The notes: a model not told the origin generated them from the letters alone. Shown: positions 21,160 to 32,400, counted from the stretch's first letter. The stretch: DNA of 64,000 nt from Rhyzopertha dominica (GCA_025024175.1 QCXZ01000042.1:4171501-4235500); one strand, 5' to 3'. Made by a program: numbers and translations.

Positions 21160-21329
21160 GTTACAGTCGTTACATGTAAAGCTATTATATATACACCTGA
21201 GTGATTTAAAACTGAAATTTTATCTTTATTATGGACAAAACACAACACTGCCTACAGTTGAAAAGGCAATATTTATGTTATTAGATGCAAATAATTTAGA
21301 AAGGTAAAACCAAATTTTAACTTTTTATC

Positions 21330-22460
21330 ACATGTGATAGTGTTAAAAGAACATACTTCGTGTAATCCACTATAATCCAGGCGCTCCACAGTAACTGTTA
21401 CCCGCTTTGAAGTTTAAAATCGAAATTTCCAGGGCGTTTTTCAGTAACCACGACGAGGTGAATGTAGAAAGTTTTAGCTCTTACGTCCCAGACATACAAA
21501 GTACTAAGAGGACGACATACATTTACAAAAGAAAGCCTTTAATCTCCCAGCATCCATCTTTTGCATTTTTACGCCCATTCTTATAGACCCTTCCCCCGAA
21601 ATTTCCATCTAATTAACATCAACTTTTTCACAATAAGTGGCCATCGAGGAAGTTTTAATAAATTGTTCGCCTAAAATTAACCATAACTACGACCTACTTT
21701 CTCCTGCTTCCCGGTTTCACCCTCTGAACCCGTGACATTATCCAGACCTCGGCGAACTGGGTCAGTACGGCGCTGGCTTTAAAAGCTCGCCGGTGCATCC
21801 GTGCTTATTATTAGGTTGTGTTTTAGTTTTCTCATATCGGAGCCAGGCTGACAAATGCCGTTTGCGTGTCGGTGCATTTTCTTTGCTTGGGAAATGGAGT
21901 AATCGTCTGGCACTGCCACTGCTGTCAGTTATACGCTAGCTAAAGGCGTTATGCAGCGAGAGAGTATCAAAATAAGTCATACAAAATTGACTAAATTAAA
22001 ACCTCTGGTTTTGTATCCATAAGTTCCTACACCATTTTTGTCAAAACTCAAAGGTAACGAACACAGGGTGTTATTTTTTCCATTAATTTTTTTAATAACT
22101 TTTTTGTTGATGTATCGAATATCATCAAATTTGGGAAACATATTTTCTATATAATTGAGCATTTCTTATCCAAATTTAAAGCAATGCCAAAGGACTTAAA
22201 CTGACCTTGGATTTAAATTATCAACTTTTTTATTTGGGACTATTTATAAATTTTAATATCACATAAATTAAATTGTTACATTACGTTAGAATAAGCCATT
22301 TTCGAGAAAAACCCGTTTAAAGATTTTACCCAGCTCAGCATATACAAGACTTTTTCTCTTTTCCATGATTTGCAAAGTGTGCTTTGGTAGCAGATGCATA
22401 TTTACATCAAGATAGTTTTGACAAATTTATTGCAAAAAATATTGCAAATTAAGAACACAC
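21330..22460. other. Intergenic DNA with GC-richer patch
   Basis: 21380-21960 is GC-richer than its surroundings but holds no recognisable frame. The remainder is AT-rich. Confidence 0.4.
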
Positions 22461-22468
22461 TTTTAGTT

Positions 22469-22708
22469 TTACAATAAAGTTTCAAAATTGTTTCCTTCCA
22501 TGTCAGTGCACAAATGCACTCTTCTAAGAAAATTTCGAGGAATTCTTGCCAATAGACCAACGTTTTGTTTAATTGCTTCGCAATTGTCAACAATTCTTAG
22601 TCGTAGTTCCTGAACATAATGAACCGGGGTTTTATACACCACTTGCAAGTACATAACCGCCACGTCCAATCCATCTGTCAGGAAAGCTTCGTTAAGATGC
22701 TCTATCAA
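22469..22708 (-). pseudogene. Tc1/mariner-type transposase, C-terminal piece
   Basis: The minus-strand frame reads HLNEAFLTDGLDVAV, YKTPVHYVQELRLRIVDNC and RVHLCTDMEGNNFETLL. The ending matches the usual mariner-type tail (VxxSxxRRVxLCxxxxGxxFEHLL), and VYxTPVxxxxELRxRI is its common penultimate block. It is in the right order and strand to be the missing end of the relic at 24140-24640, implying that about 1.4 kb of foreign DNA separates them. The third catalytic residue region is not intact. Confidence 0.6.
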
Positions 22709-22719
22709 TTATCTCCAGT

Positions 22720-24135
22720 GCCACGCACAGCTAAATAGACATCCGTACTTACAAATGTACAATTTCTAAACCTAAAAAAGTAAAATTATTAGACAAGCGT
22801 ACTTCACAATTTTCATCCAGAAATCACATTTGACCTATGCAAATGACATTCAATAAGTCGTTGTCAGACGGTTTAAAAGCTTATCCTGGTCAGGAGTCAT
22901 CATACAATGTTTAGCTCTTCTAATACGTTTTCCTATAGGGATTGTTCAACTGTGCATGGCTGTTGAATGGAATACACAGAATCGGTCACATATTTGTATT
23001 TAGCGGTAACTCCAATCTTCTTCGTTTCTAATTTCTAAATTCGTTTTACATTTTAACAGTAAATGCAGAGAAACAAAAAACTTATAAATTACAGTTATTT
23101 CGAGCAAAAATTAATCCGAACTAAGAGTTGTGAAAATCTATTTAACATAAGTTTTAGGAATCCAGTAGCATTATAAGCAAGAATTAAAACCCGGTGTGCT
23201 GTCAAAATGCCAGTATACAAGTCCTTTAAAAAATTCGTTAAATATATTTCAGTTTATTTAAATGAGACTTAAATTGGTTAGAATATTAAGTGGTGGGTTA
23301 ATTCTTGGGAACAGTGCACTGGCGGACTACGGAGGTTGGCTTAACTTAAAAAAATAGCTAAATGAAAGATGTGATAATCAAATAATCCCAATGGCTCGGT
23401 CTAAAAAGAGATGGTATATTCTGTACGGTGTTCATAACAAAGCATGTCTTGCACAATTTTATGTAAGTATCTAATTCTGCATTTTACACAGTACTCATAA
23501 TGTGTACAAAATCGTCGTCAAACATTGAGGTGTAGTATGCTATCATTTTACTGATGTGTTGCAGTATCTGGTTATTATCTAGCATTGATATAATCAACTC
23601 AAAACCATTATTTTCGATTTATGCCCTGATCATTATTTCAGCCAGAGAGCAAAAAGAAGTATTCAAAGTTGATCTATTTAAAATATCAGATTAATGCGAT
23701 CACGGTTTTTAATTCAAAATTTAATTTAATTTCCAAGTTTAATGGAGCACTATCGATGTGCTCATATTCAGTTTCATACGACGACATTAGTCGCTTTAAG
23801 CATTTAAACTATGAATATCTGACTAAAGTTAAAAACATATGTAAATTACTTTTATGTCACAGAAAAATTGCCGCAGAAGTATCAGTCGAAGTATAATTTA
23901 CATTGCAATAATAAGATTAATTGATCATAAGTGATACCTACATTTGGAGTAATTTATACTGTGCTAATCCCTTTGTTTGTTAGAGTAAAAACGACCATTA
24001 ATTTAATGCTGATTGGGGGTGTTTGGCCAGCTGACGCATAAGCCTGGGGCTTATAACTTGTATTTTTTAGTTTAACTAAACCAACAGCTTAAATCATTAC
24101 AGTCTTAGGTCACAACCACGTTGTTTCCTCATTCT
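22720..24135. other. Sequence separating two transposase halves
   Basis: No gene recognised. Because minus-strand transposase halves lie at both ends (24640-24140 and 22708-22469), this may be an insertion, but I could not find convincing terminal repeats or a target duplication. Confidence 0.35.
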
Positions 24136-24139
24136 GAGT

Positions 24140-24640
24140 TTTGATAATTTACATCAACATTAAAATGGTGCGGGGCTCCATCTTGAAGCAGCCACGTGGA
24201 ATTTCTTTTTTGAAGAGGTACTTCTTCCAATAGAACAGGCAAATAGTATATTAGAAAACCTAAATAAATCTCACCATTCAATCTAGCACGGAAAAATATG
24301 GTCAAATTAGATAGTTTTCTTCAATGCCAGCCCATACGTTAACAGAACCTGTTTTGGAAACCACGTTCTACATCCAACTGAAGATTCTCATCAGCCAAAT
24401 AATGTTCACCATGGACATTAAATAAACTTTCTCGCCCAAATTCATCTTCGTCCGCGAAAAGAATAGAATGTAGAGATTTCTGTCATCGTTATGGAGATTG
24501 ATGATACGAGGCTTACACGAGCCATGTAGTCTTCAGGAGATAAAGCTTGAATTTTTTGGTAATAATAAGGGTACAGCTTTTGCTCTTTCAGTATTTCATG
24601 CACTGAACTCCTTGGAATATTCTGCTTGCTTGAGCTAGGA
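24140..24640 (-). pseudogene. Tc1/mariner-type transposase, N-terminal and middle part
   Basis: Read in changing minus-strand frames: SSVHEILKEQKLYPYYYQ, IQALSPEDYMARV, then FADEDEFGRESLFNVHGEHY, DENLQLDVERGF, NVWAGIEENYLI, RLNGEIYLGFL and LLQDGAPHHF. LHPYHYQ-like, NVWAGI and QDGAPxHF are standard blocks of this insect transposase group; the aspartates in FADED and LQDGAP are the first two catalytic positions. Several frameshifts and stops are present. Related in type to the relic at 42742-43264. Confidence 0.7.
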
Positions 24641-24649
24641 ATAATTTTT

Positions 24650-26595
24650 AAGCGGGGTTTTCTGGAAAACGGCTTATTCTATCGTAATGTGTGTAACAAG
24701 AGTAAAAGTACGTACATAAATACATTTGTTATTATTACGATATATTTCACGCTTCGGCCAAATATTTTATACAAAGCACGGTAAAGGGTCTCTTACACAA
24801 AATGAAATATCGCCTCATCCGGTGTTCCTTGGCTTCAATAATATTTATTCTGAACATTGCTCGGCTTCTAGTTTGATGCCACGTTAGTAGCCTCGCTGGA
24901 CTGTCTGAGGCTTCGCTCAAATATAATAATTGTATGTCGAGTATTTTAATGTCGAGAACTATCTGTAATAAGATATTATTTTGGCAAAGTGAGTTTTTCG
25001 AAAAACAAAATTATTTTATTACCAAAGAATCTCTTGCTTAAATGATATAAAAAACCTGTTTCTCTAAATCTGGATATTTGAAGTTCATTTACAAAACTTG
25101 TTGAAATTCAGAAGCAATAAATCGCATAGCTGACCCTTGTTCTTATTTCTTCTTTTATTTTAATTTTTATTGCAAGGTTAATCAAATGTTACTCGAAAAA
25201 CGTTCCTATTTTATGTAGTAAGTGTTCATTGAACCTATTTTCAAGCTTTCGCTTGAACTATAATAAATATTTATTACGGAAAGTAAATTTAAATCGTCTG
25301 CGTTAGTAAAAAAAATACTTAACGATTTCTAATTCAGAGCTTATTAACTGCTGGCAATCTACTTGATTGATTTACGAAAAGGATCTTCTTTCATAATCAC
25401 AAGATGCTGGACCCTTTTTAAAATATTAACACCAACTGGTATTTTTACGTTTTCGAAGCACTAAATGCAACACTGGATAAATGTCAGACTGAAACCGCTG
25501 CACCGAAATTCTCAGGATCGATAAAAAATTGGGACATATTCAACAGGTCAAGGATTCTCAACGGCCTTTGAAATAGTCAGCTGCACAGAACTATCATTGG
25601 GTAGGGATGGGGAAAAATAATGTATTTGTTTATTTGATGATGTGTGTGATGTAATAAGAGGTATAACGGACAAAAAAATCAACTTTTCGGTATTATAAAA
25701 GGTGTTTTATAAGCAAATTTGAAAAAAAAATCCCTACTAATAAAGTACATACATCTATTTTTAACGATATGAAAATATTCCCATAACAAAAGTTATTTGA
25801 AATGTAATCTATATGGACCTAACACTTCATTATAACATAACATCTTCAATCTTCATACTGTAACTGCTTTGGCAGAATTTTTTTGAACCATTCCTGTATG
25901 GCCGTTGCCTGATCCTGAAGCAATTTACCCCATTTAACGTAGTCTTAACTAATTTCAACATTCATAACAACGGCCTTACCGTAAAATTAGTAATTCCCTG
26001 TTTATCGCAATTCCACAGACGGTAGTTTTCAACATCTAGCTCTCGAGATATAATCAAAAAGATTATTACTCCTTGAGTGCCTCATTGAATGTGGTAATTC
26101 CCTTGACAAGTATTTAATTGTAATACTCGCGTGATTGAGATCTATACAACTTGTCAGGAATTCTGAAACATAGTTGATTTGTTATCTCACTCCAATATCT
26201 CTAATAGGGCAAATTCAGTAGCATTATTCACTTGATGCGTATGATTTAATAAAATAAGTATAAATAAAAAGAGAATTAACCAATAAATGGACTTGTACTC
26301 GTATGTCTGAATGACAACTATGCTGCTGTTCTTATTAGTTAACTACATTCGTTTAACACATAAATAAGCCAACAAGCAAAGCATAATAAATCTGGTGAAG
26401 ATAAAGGGGATTTACTTTTAATGCGACACTTAAACGAGCAGGTGTTTTGGTGTCATTGCTACATCAGATGGTCTGATAGTATCGTTTGTCAGAATAATAC
26501 CTTGATCATCCGTTGTCAATTGAGCACTTCCTGTAGAATAAACATACATGTACAGGGTGTCCTTTATCTTTTATGGTATTAATTATAAGCATATT
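24650..26595. other. Intergenic DNA, nothing recognised
   Basis: AT-rich, no convincing frame. No terminal repeats recognised. Confidence 0.4.
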
Positions 26596-26607
26596 TCTTT
26601 GAGTTTG

Positions 26608-26697
26608 AACGGGAATTCAACCCGGGACATTTTGATTGCTAGTTAAATATGCTTCCACTGCACAAAAGGTCCTGGGTTCGATTCCCGGTCAATACTA
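26608..26697. repeat. Two opposed tRNA T-arm-like motifs (tRNA relic)
   Basis: Plus strand: CTGGGTTCGATTCCCGG at about 26673-26689 is a near-perfect T arm with a consensus B box (GGTTCGATTCC). Minus strand: CCGGGTTGAATTCCCG at about 26612-26628 is a second, imperfect T arm. GCTTCCACTGCACAAAAGG lies between. No full cloverleaf can be drawn, so these are tRNA fragments or pieces of a tRNA-derived SINE, not a working tRNA gene. Confidence 0.5.
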
Positions 26698-27042
26698 TTA
26701 CAGAAATATATTTATTTGCAACTCAATTAAATCTTCTCATAATCATTATTAACCAAAGAGGTATTAAATAACTTTGATCTTCATTGTAGTGGTAACTAGT
26801 TATATTCTAAAAACACCCTTTTGCGGATACTGAACTGTAATAGCGTAGAGAAAGGATTGAGCGGTGATAGATTTTAAACGGATAGCTGAAACGAATTTCA
26901 ATTTAATTAGCTTCTGCCATTTATAATTACTGAGTGCGAAAGTGTGGAATGAGTTCCTTAGCGGGAAACCTTTGTACAGAAATGACATAAATGAGTTTAT
27001 ATTATGGCAAAAAATAAGAGCGTAGAACATTCTTATATACAC

Positions 27043-28159
27043 GGTGACACAGCTCCCTGGGATTGGTCCAAGCTAGAGGAAAATGTTTTATACAAAAGGT
27101 GCTTATATTGAAATGCTCTACAACGTAAAAATAATTTATTGTCTACTGTGAATTCAGTTTTCCACAAACCACAACTTACTCTGTTATTTTAAATGGAACA
27201 CTATTTATATTATTGCATTTTTTAATTCCTCGCTTAACTTTAAGGTGAGTTTGTTAACCATACATGTGGTCTGTCTTGGGCCGTGTTTTGTGAAAAATTT
27301 ATCATTTGCAATGCTTAAGAAAACTGAGAATATCTTTGAAACTAGAAAAGACAGAACAATGCGGTTTTCGCCTTCTGACAAAAGAAAGAATCTTCTATTT
27401 TATGACTTGCAAGAAATTATTTTTCAGCAAAGGTTGCTATGATATAAGACTGACAATGTAGACAGTTTCAAACACAGATAACTTGTTTTTTTTTTAAATA
27501 GCAAGCTATAGTTATTTCTACGTGGTAAGATGCCCAATTAAATTCCATTTCATGTGATACAAGGTTGTCGGTACGTTCCACATACAGTTTTCGCAAAAGA
27601 TGTTTTTTTTTAATAGATATCAAGTTACCATAATGTTTGACATTTGTGATTGTAATTAAGAAGTCATTTCTGGTCACTCTGACCCAACGACCACGGTTTC
27701 ATCCTTTTGGGCCGCGTAGGTAGAGATACTGACAGCCTAAACAGAGTACAAATCATTATGTCTCTCCATGAATACGAAAAAAATGCCACTGGTCAGCAAA
27801 GCTGAGCTATCTACCACAAGTAGCATATTAATTACCCTTTGAAATGTTTGGACATTTTTCTTAATTCAAAAACCGAAAAAATTAGTTTTTTTGTAAGTTT
27901 TGCGAAAATTACATGTGGAACATACCGACAGTCTTATATCACATGAAATGGAATTTAATTAATTAATCTAACCACGTAGAAATTGTCGACATTTTCAGTT
28001 TTATATCACGGCAACCTCTGAAGAAGGAATAATAAACTGTACGCCATAAAATAGAAGATTCTTTTTTCTGTCAAACGGCGAAAACCGTATTATTCTATCT
28101 ATTTTCCTTACCTTGCTTCGTTAAGCAACTACGGACCGTTCCAAAGGAGCTGTGTCACC
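27043..28159. mobile_element. Foldback/MITE-like element, 1.1 kb
   Basis: Perfect 14-bp ends GGTGACACAGCTCC (27043-27056) and GGAGCTGTGTCACC (28146-28159). The right arm (28159 back to about 27895) re-aligns with the left arm in order: GCGGTTTTCGCC, AGAATCTTCTATTTTATG, ATTCCATTTCATGTGATA, GTCGGTACGTTCCACAT. The left arm carries extra segments near 27070-27300 and 27465-27525, so one arm has gained or the other lost sequence. The short open frames inside are not credible genes. Superfamily unknown. Confidence 0.75.
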
Positions 28160-28169
28160 CTATATGTAT

Positions 28170-28812
28170 TTGTATGTTTTAAATCATACAGCTATTTTCC
28201 GGTTTCCCCAAATCGTGCAGTGTGGAAGCTGTTAAGCCTTGCATTAAGAGTCAGGCATCTCAGAAATGCTACATGGGCTGTTATTTTTCCACAATTTCAT
28301 TTAGTAAATTAATAAAATGTACATTTCTTGCTTTTTTACAGAGTTGAATTTGCATTATTTTATTTTGGTTATAACAACATTAACCGTGTTTCTTGCACTA
28401 CTACTCTGAAATAAAAGACTAAAAGTCATATGTACTTATAAAAGGTATAAAGTATATAACCAAGAAATTCAAGTAATTATAATACATGACCGTAGCGGAA
28501 AATAGCGGAATTTTTCAATGTGCGGTTGGCAACACTGGATATAAAATCTTGACCCGTAGCAGAAAAACTTGTGCTAATAGAATAATGATCTTTCTTCATA
28601 TTTTACTTAGTAAGACTAAATGTGCGTTGTGGTACTTTCAATTGAAATGCAGGTTTATTTCAAACAAATCGGATGTAATTCACAACAATACAATAAACTA
28701 CAGCCAATTGATAAACCAAATCGTTTTTGTCTAACAATTTTTTAAACAAGTAAGTTATTCACTAAAAAATGCAATCGTGGAACAAAAAAATAATGGAATA
28801 TAAAAAAGTCAA
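28170..28812. other. 3' flank of copy 1, nothing recognised
   Basis: AT-rich. An 82-codon frame at 28486-28734 has no recognisable motif. No canonical AATAAA was seen just downstream of copy 1 on the minus strand. Confidence 0.4.
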
Positions 28813-29304
28813 TTAAGCTCGTCGATAGGTTTCTGCAAAAATCCTCACATAGTTGTTGGCAGCAACCAAAATTTCTCCTTCTACGTAACCAGAATTATGC
28901 CAAATGCTGGCATAATCAGCATAGCCCCTTTGGCGACCGAAGTTGAGCAACTGAAAATCTTCTACGTAGGAAACGTTGAACTCTCTATAGTACAAGATCA
29001 GCAGATTTTCACTAGCGTAGGTGTTAATAATAGTGTCCCTTGCGATTAGCGTTCCATTCTTGTTAATGATAGAACTGGGGAAAGTCAAGTCACCGAAGTT
29101 GCCACCATAATCGCTAGGGACAGTTCCATTATAGGGATACTCAATAACGCTCCTTTGCCCTGCTCTGAATGGCCTCTCGTTCCTCAGCAGGGCTCTGGAT
29201 TCAACATCTGAGAGTTTGTATATCTTTACGTACTCCGACTCTTCCACTGGGGCGATTGCGGAGGCCAGGCCGATGGCACAAACCAACAACAGAATTCGGA
29301 ACAT
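28813..29304 (-). CDS. Secreted glycoprotein-like paralogue, copy 1
   Basis: Single-exon gene, 163 codons. Residues 1-16 form a typical signal peptide (FRILLLVCAIGLASA), followed by PVEESEYVKIYKLSD. The mature protein contains no cysteine, has three N-glycosylation sequons (N59-GT, N83-GT, N110-VS), a GGNFGD turn (67-72), the family's invariant block RDTIINTYASENLL (89-102), and LNFGRQRG (120-127). The C-terminal ~35 residues alternate hydrophobic and polar, suggesting beta strands. The start is fixed by the signal peptide and by a TATA box 52 bp upstream. I do not recognise the family; an extracellular role follows from the signal peptide only. Divergently arranged with copy 2. Confidence 0.9.
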   Translation of the reverse strand: MFRILLLVCAIGLASAIAPVEESEYVKIYKLSDVESRALLRNERPFRAGQRSVIEYPYNGTVPSDYGGNFGDLTFPSSIINKNGTLIARDTIINTYASENLLILYYREFNVSYVEDFQLLNFGRQRGYADYASIWHNSGYVEGEILVAANNYVRIFAETYRRA

Positions 29305-29355
29305 TTTGGAACAGATGGAGGAACTGTATGATGAACTGAGTCGTGAAGGTGCTGA

Positions 29356-29416
29356 TTTATATACCGAATGCGATTTTACTCCGTGGGAGTTCTAGGAAAT
29401 GCACGTGTTATCGCCT
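29356..29416 (-). promoter_or_regulatory. Core promoter of copy 1: TATA and GATA sites
   Basis: Minus strand: TATATAAA at 29363-29356 and AGGCGATAACA at 29416-29406. The GATA start is 49 bp upstream of the TATA start. The identical AGGCGATAACA string precedes copy 4 at the same spacing. Confidence 0.75.
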
Positions 29417-29465
29417 GATTCTGGTCCTTCAAATTTTGAAATCTTTATCTGATCATCAGTGGCGA

Positions 29466-29520
29466 ACAGTAGACAGTTGCTTTTGAAACCTGATTTTAAT
29501 CTACCCATAAGTGTTTCTTG
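29466..29520 (-). promoter_or_regulatory. Conserved distal promoter block, copy 1
   Basis: On the minus strand: AAGAAACACTT (AGAAACACTT at 29518-29509), then AAATCAGGTTTCAAAA and CTACTGTTCG. The same order occurs upstream of copies 3 and 4 at about 190-220 bp from the start codon. Confidence 0.65.
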
Positions 29521-29524
29521 GAAA

Positions 29525-30732
29525 TAACTTGTTGCAACTCATTGATCAAGTATTAGGAAATAATAAATAGGAGGGATAGGAGTGGTTCGCATGTTTACTC
29601 TGATATATTTCATGTGCAAAAAATGTTCTCCAGATTACCGCTGTGAAATGAATACTACGCTTTTTAATTGGTTTCATTGATAATTACTCCTATTATTTTG
29701 ATAATGTAAAATTGAAGTCCAAACAGGCAGTAAATGGAAATATTTTACAAAATAGATTTATTGGACATCTTCAAATACTTGGACACATGATACATATTGA
29801 AAAAATGAAATAGTTTAAAAATATGTAAGTCCTAGTGTATCGTTCCTCGTAAATCACCTAACAACTTTACTAACGAATTTTTCAAAAATTAACTTTAGGA
29901 AGCAGAAAAGGAATGATAATCTTCAGAATTAATTGCAGTCGAATGTACTTGAGTGTGAATAGATTTTTGTATGTTGTGAAATATTAGTATGTCATGCTGA
30001 AAATTATCATATAATTAAAACATATATTGTATATGTGTTAGCCATGGTATGAATCTCAAGTATCTGTTACTTGTATGAACACAATAACAAATACTGTGTG
30101 AGTTAATTATAGCTAGTGGTACTTGGTATAGATGGTGATTCAGTAGATAATCATACGATTAGTGAAGTTTTGGTATAGTCTATACTAGACATCTCATTAA
30201 TGAATACATTAAGGTACTAATGGGTAATTCTAATTTAATTTAATATAATATATTAATATTAAGCCTTACTTCAATTTTGACTTACTTACTAAACAAATCT
30301 CTTGCATACTTGCATTAAACCTTCACAAACCAATAACTTTGTATGCGTACTAAATTCAGAGAGACCCAAGAGCATACTACTACCGAATAGATTATTATTT
30401 TAGAATAATAAATTGTAATCTCGCGCTAGCACAGGTATACAAACCCTAGTTTTAATAACCTGATTTAGAAATTTATTGCTTCCGTTTCAGAAACATGAAC
30501 GACATGAACCAGAAATGCAGGTGCTGTGTTGCAATCACAGGTGATTATGTTTATTGTGTTCATACACAAGAATTAATTAATATATCAACGATAGCGTTAC
30601 ATAAAATAAGCTTCCCGTTGGTTTGACGTCTCATATTTTATAGTACACAATCCTAATTTGATCATTTTTTCACCGCTGAAGCATCAAGTTTTCTATTATT
30701 TACTTATCGTGTTCTTAAATTTCAACTACCTA
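29525..30732. other. Intergenic DNA between divergent copies 1 and 2
   Basis: AT-rich with no gene recognised. Confidence 0.4.
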
Positions 30733-30740
30733 CCTATAAC

Positions 30741-31753
30741 CAGGGTTGGCATGATTAAAACAAAATGTTTAAAACAGAATGTTTTAAACTTGTTTAAAAC
30801 AACGCTTCTGTTTAAAACTTTGTTTTAAACAAATGTTTAAATCATTTGTTTGTATGTAATTGTATGTAATTCATTAATTATTACTATTAGGCTCGTTTAC
30901 CTTCCACAAATAGATAAACAGGATTATTAGTAATTACATATCTACATAATGTCACCTAACATTTGCATATAAATGAATTGAATTCAAAAAACGCCCAGTC
31001 TTTTATCGATACAACAGTTATAGAAATTAATAATAAACATTTTTTCTGTAGCTATAAATTACAAACATTTTAAAACAACGAATTGTATTTGTATTTCTGG
31101 TCTAATTCAACAAAACAATAAATAAGACGTTCATTCAACACTTACTAGATAATTATATATTCAGCATAATAGAGCAAATAGTTATCAGAACTTGGGAATA
31201 TAAAAAACAATAAACAAGAAATAAAATATTTTTACTAGTGCAAGCATATCTTTTTTTTGAACTTCTTGCATCGAGCTCGCATGGTACTATTTTGTACCTT
31301 AATTTTGTCGAAGTAATTCCACACTGCATTATTTCTCTACTAGTCGTTGTAATTGTTGAACTTTAAACATACAAGGTCGGTTCCTATTCTCTTTGTTAAA
31401 GTTGTAATTAGCTATAATCAGCCCAGTAACCAGTATGTGATTGGTCTGGATTTTAAGAACAGAGTTGATTTTCGCTTAAAATAGAAAAGAAAAACCGGCT
31501 CATAATAACTAAAATTGTCGCGTAAACGCCATACACATCGGATACACATGACAAATGACAACAGGCAATCGTAGTCACCTAGACAACTACTACGCTTTGC
31601 GTCATCTACTCGTATTTATTTTCACTAATACACATAGTGCTTTGCATGAGAGTGCATGTTTAAAACAGTGTCTAAAACGTTTTAAACATGACTAAATTAA
31701 TAAAACTGTTTGTTATGTTTAATTAAAAAAAAACATGTTTTTTCCCAACCCTG
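30741..31753. mobile_element. Non-autonomous hAT element upstream of copy 2
   Basis: CAGGGTTGG at the left end and CCAACCCTG at the right, flanked by perfect 8-bp duplications CCTATAAC (30733-30740 and 31754-31761). Subterminal repeats of GTTTTAAAC/GTTTAAAAC words occur at both ends. 1013 bp, no transposase. Its right end lies 65 bp upstream of the TATA box of copy 2. Confidence 0.9.
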
Positions 31754-31796
31754 CCTATAACCACCTATCCAACGATTCCCAGAACTTATCAAACAT

Positions 31797-31825
31797 AAGT
31801 GTTTGTTTTCTGATTTAATATAAAA
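31797..31825 (+). promoter_or_regulatory. Core promoter of copy 2
   Basis: TATAAAAG at about 31819-31826 decides the start codon: an upstream in-frame ATG at 31832 lies too close to be transcribed, so the ATG at 31874 is preferred. AAGTGTTTGT at 31797-31806 resembles the distal AGAAACACTT box of the paralogues but is inverted and directly beside the TATA. No GATAACA is present at the usual distance; the hAT insertion starts just upstream. Confidence 0.6.
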
Positions 31826-31873
31826 GCAAACATGTACAAAGCAACAACAGACTGTTTTAGTACCTCCCTCACA

Positions 31874-32368
31874 ATGATTCGAACTGTAGTTATATTGAGC
31901 ATCATCACCTACTCCGTGGCTTATACCCCAGTGGAGGAACATCAACATGTCAAGATCTACAAACTGTCTGACATCGATTCAATAAATAGGGTAAGATCAC
32001 AAAGAGCCCCTCGATCTGGAACCCTAAGTATCACCGAAATACCGTACAATGGCACTATCGCAGAAGACGACGGTGGTAACTTTGGTGATGTGGTCTTCCC
32101 TAGTGGAGCTGTGAATAAGAACGGAACCCTTACAGCCAGGGATACTATTATCAATACATACGCAAGCGAAAATCTGTTAGTAATGTACGATAGATGGTTT
32201 GCCAATGTTTCTTACATTGAAGATTTTCAATTGCTCAACTTTGGACGTCAGAGAGGTTGGACTACTTTTGCGGGGATCTGGCATGCTAGTGGTTTAGTTG
32301 CAGCTGACATTGTTGTACCTGCTGGTAGCTATATCAGAATGTTTGCGGAAACGTACATTAGAGTTTAG
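31874..32368 (+). CDS. Secreted glycoprotein-like paralogue, copy 2 (divergent)
   Basis: Single-exon, 164 codons from the ATG at 31874. An in-frame ATG 42 bp upstream would put 14 polar residues ahead of the signal peptide and lies before the expected transcription start. Signal peptide MIRTVVILSIITYSVA, then TPVEEHQHVKIYKLSD. Sequons at N59-GT, N83-GT and N111-VS; no cysteine anywhere. The RDTIINTYASENLL and LNFGRQRG blocks are unchanged, but flanking segments differ markedly from the other three (SQRAPRSGTLSIT, LVAADIVVPAGSYIRM), making this the most diverged member. AATAAA at 32395-32400 supplies a polyadenylation signal. Its proximal promoter is altered by a hAT insertion. Function unknown. 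Confidence 0.88.
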   Translation: MIRTVVILSIITYSVAYTPVEEHQHVKIYKLSDIDSINRVRSQRAPRSGTLSITEIPYNGTIAEDDGGNFGDVVFPSGAVNKNGTLTARDTIINTYASENLLVMYDRWFANVSYIEDFQLLNFGRQRGWTTFAGIWHASGLVAADIVVPAGSYIRMFAETYIRV

Positions 32369-32394
32369 AATATATTATACATCTATTTAACGCG

Positions 32395-32400
32395 AATAAA
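32395..32400 (+). terminator. Polyadenylation signal of copy 2
   Basis: AATAAA 27 bp after the stop codon. Confidence 0.6.

Larger units (their letters stand above)
20815..21240 (-). pseudogene. PLE GIY-YIG endonuclease, interrupted
   Basis: The minus strand reads KDKISVLNHSGVYI, then FTCNDCNSVYI. The frame is then broken by a 182-bp insertion (20965-21146) and resumes SVYIGQTGRSFLIRANEHLK, then TTNSSLANHLLPFKHNPL and a TAG at 20817-20815. This is the C-terminal nuclease of a third PLE family. The CxxC pair, Y-I-G-Q-T and the arginine-glutamate region (RANEH) are visible. Upstream RT sequence is not recognisable beyond about 21240. Confidence 0.8.

Noticed and set aside
28813..29304. Assignment of the secreted family to MBF2-type proteins
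   Set aside because: The C-terminal strand pattern (GYAxYAxIW...GYVEGEI) is faintly reminiscent, but the length, sequon content and invariant blocks do not match what I know of that family, so no name is given.
31832..31873. Upstream in-frame ATG as the start of copy 2
   Set aside because: It lies only about 13 bp downstream of the TATA box, before the expected transcription start, and would place polar residues before the signal peptide.
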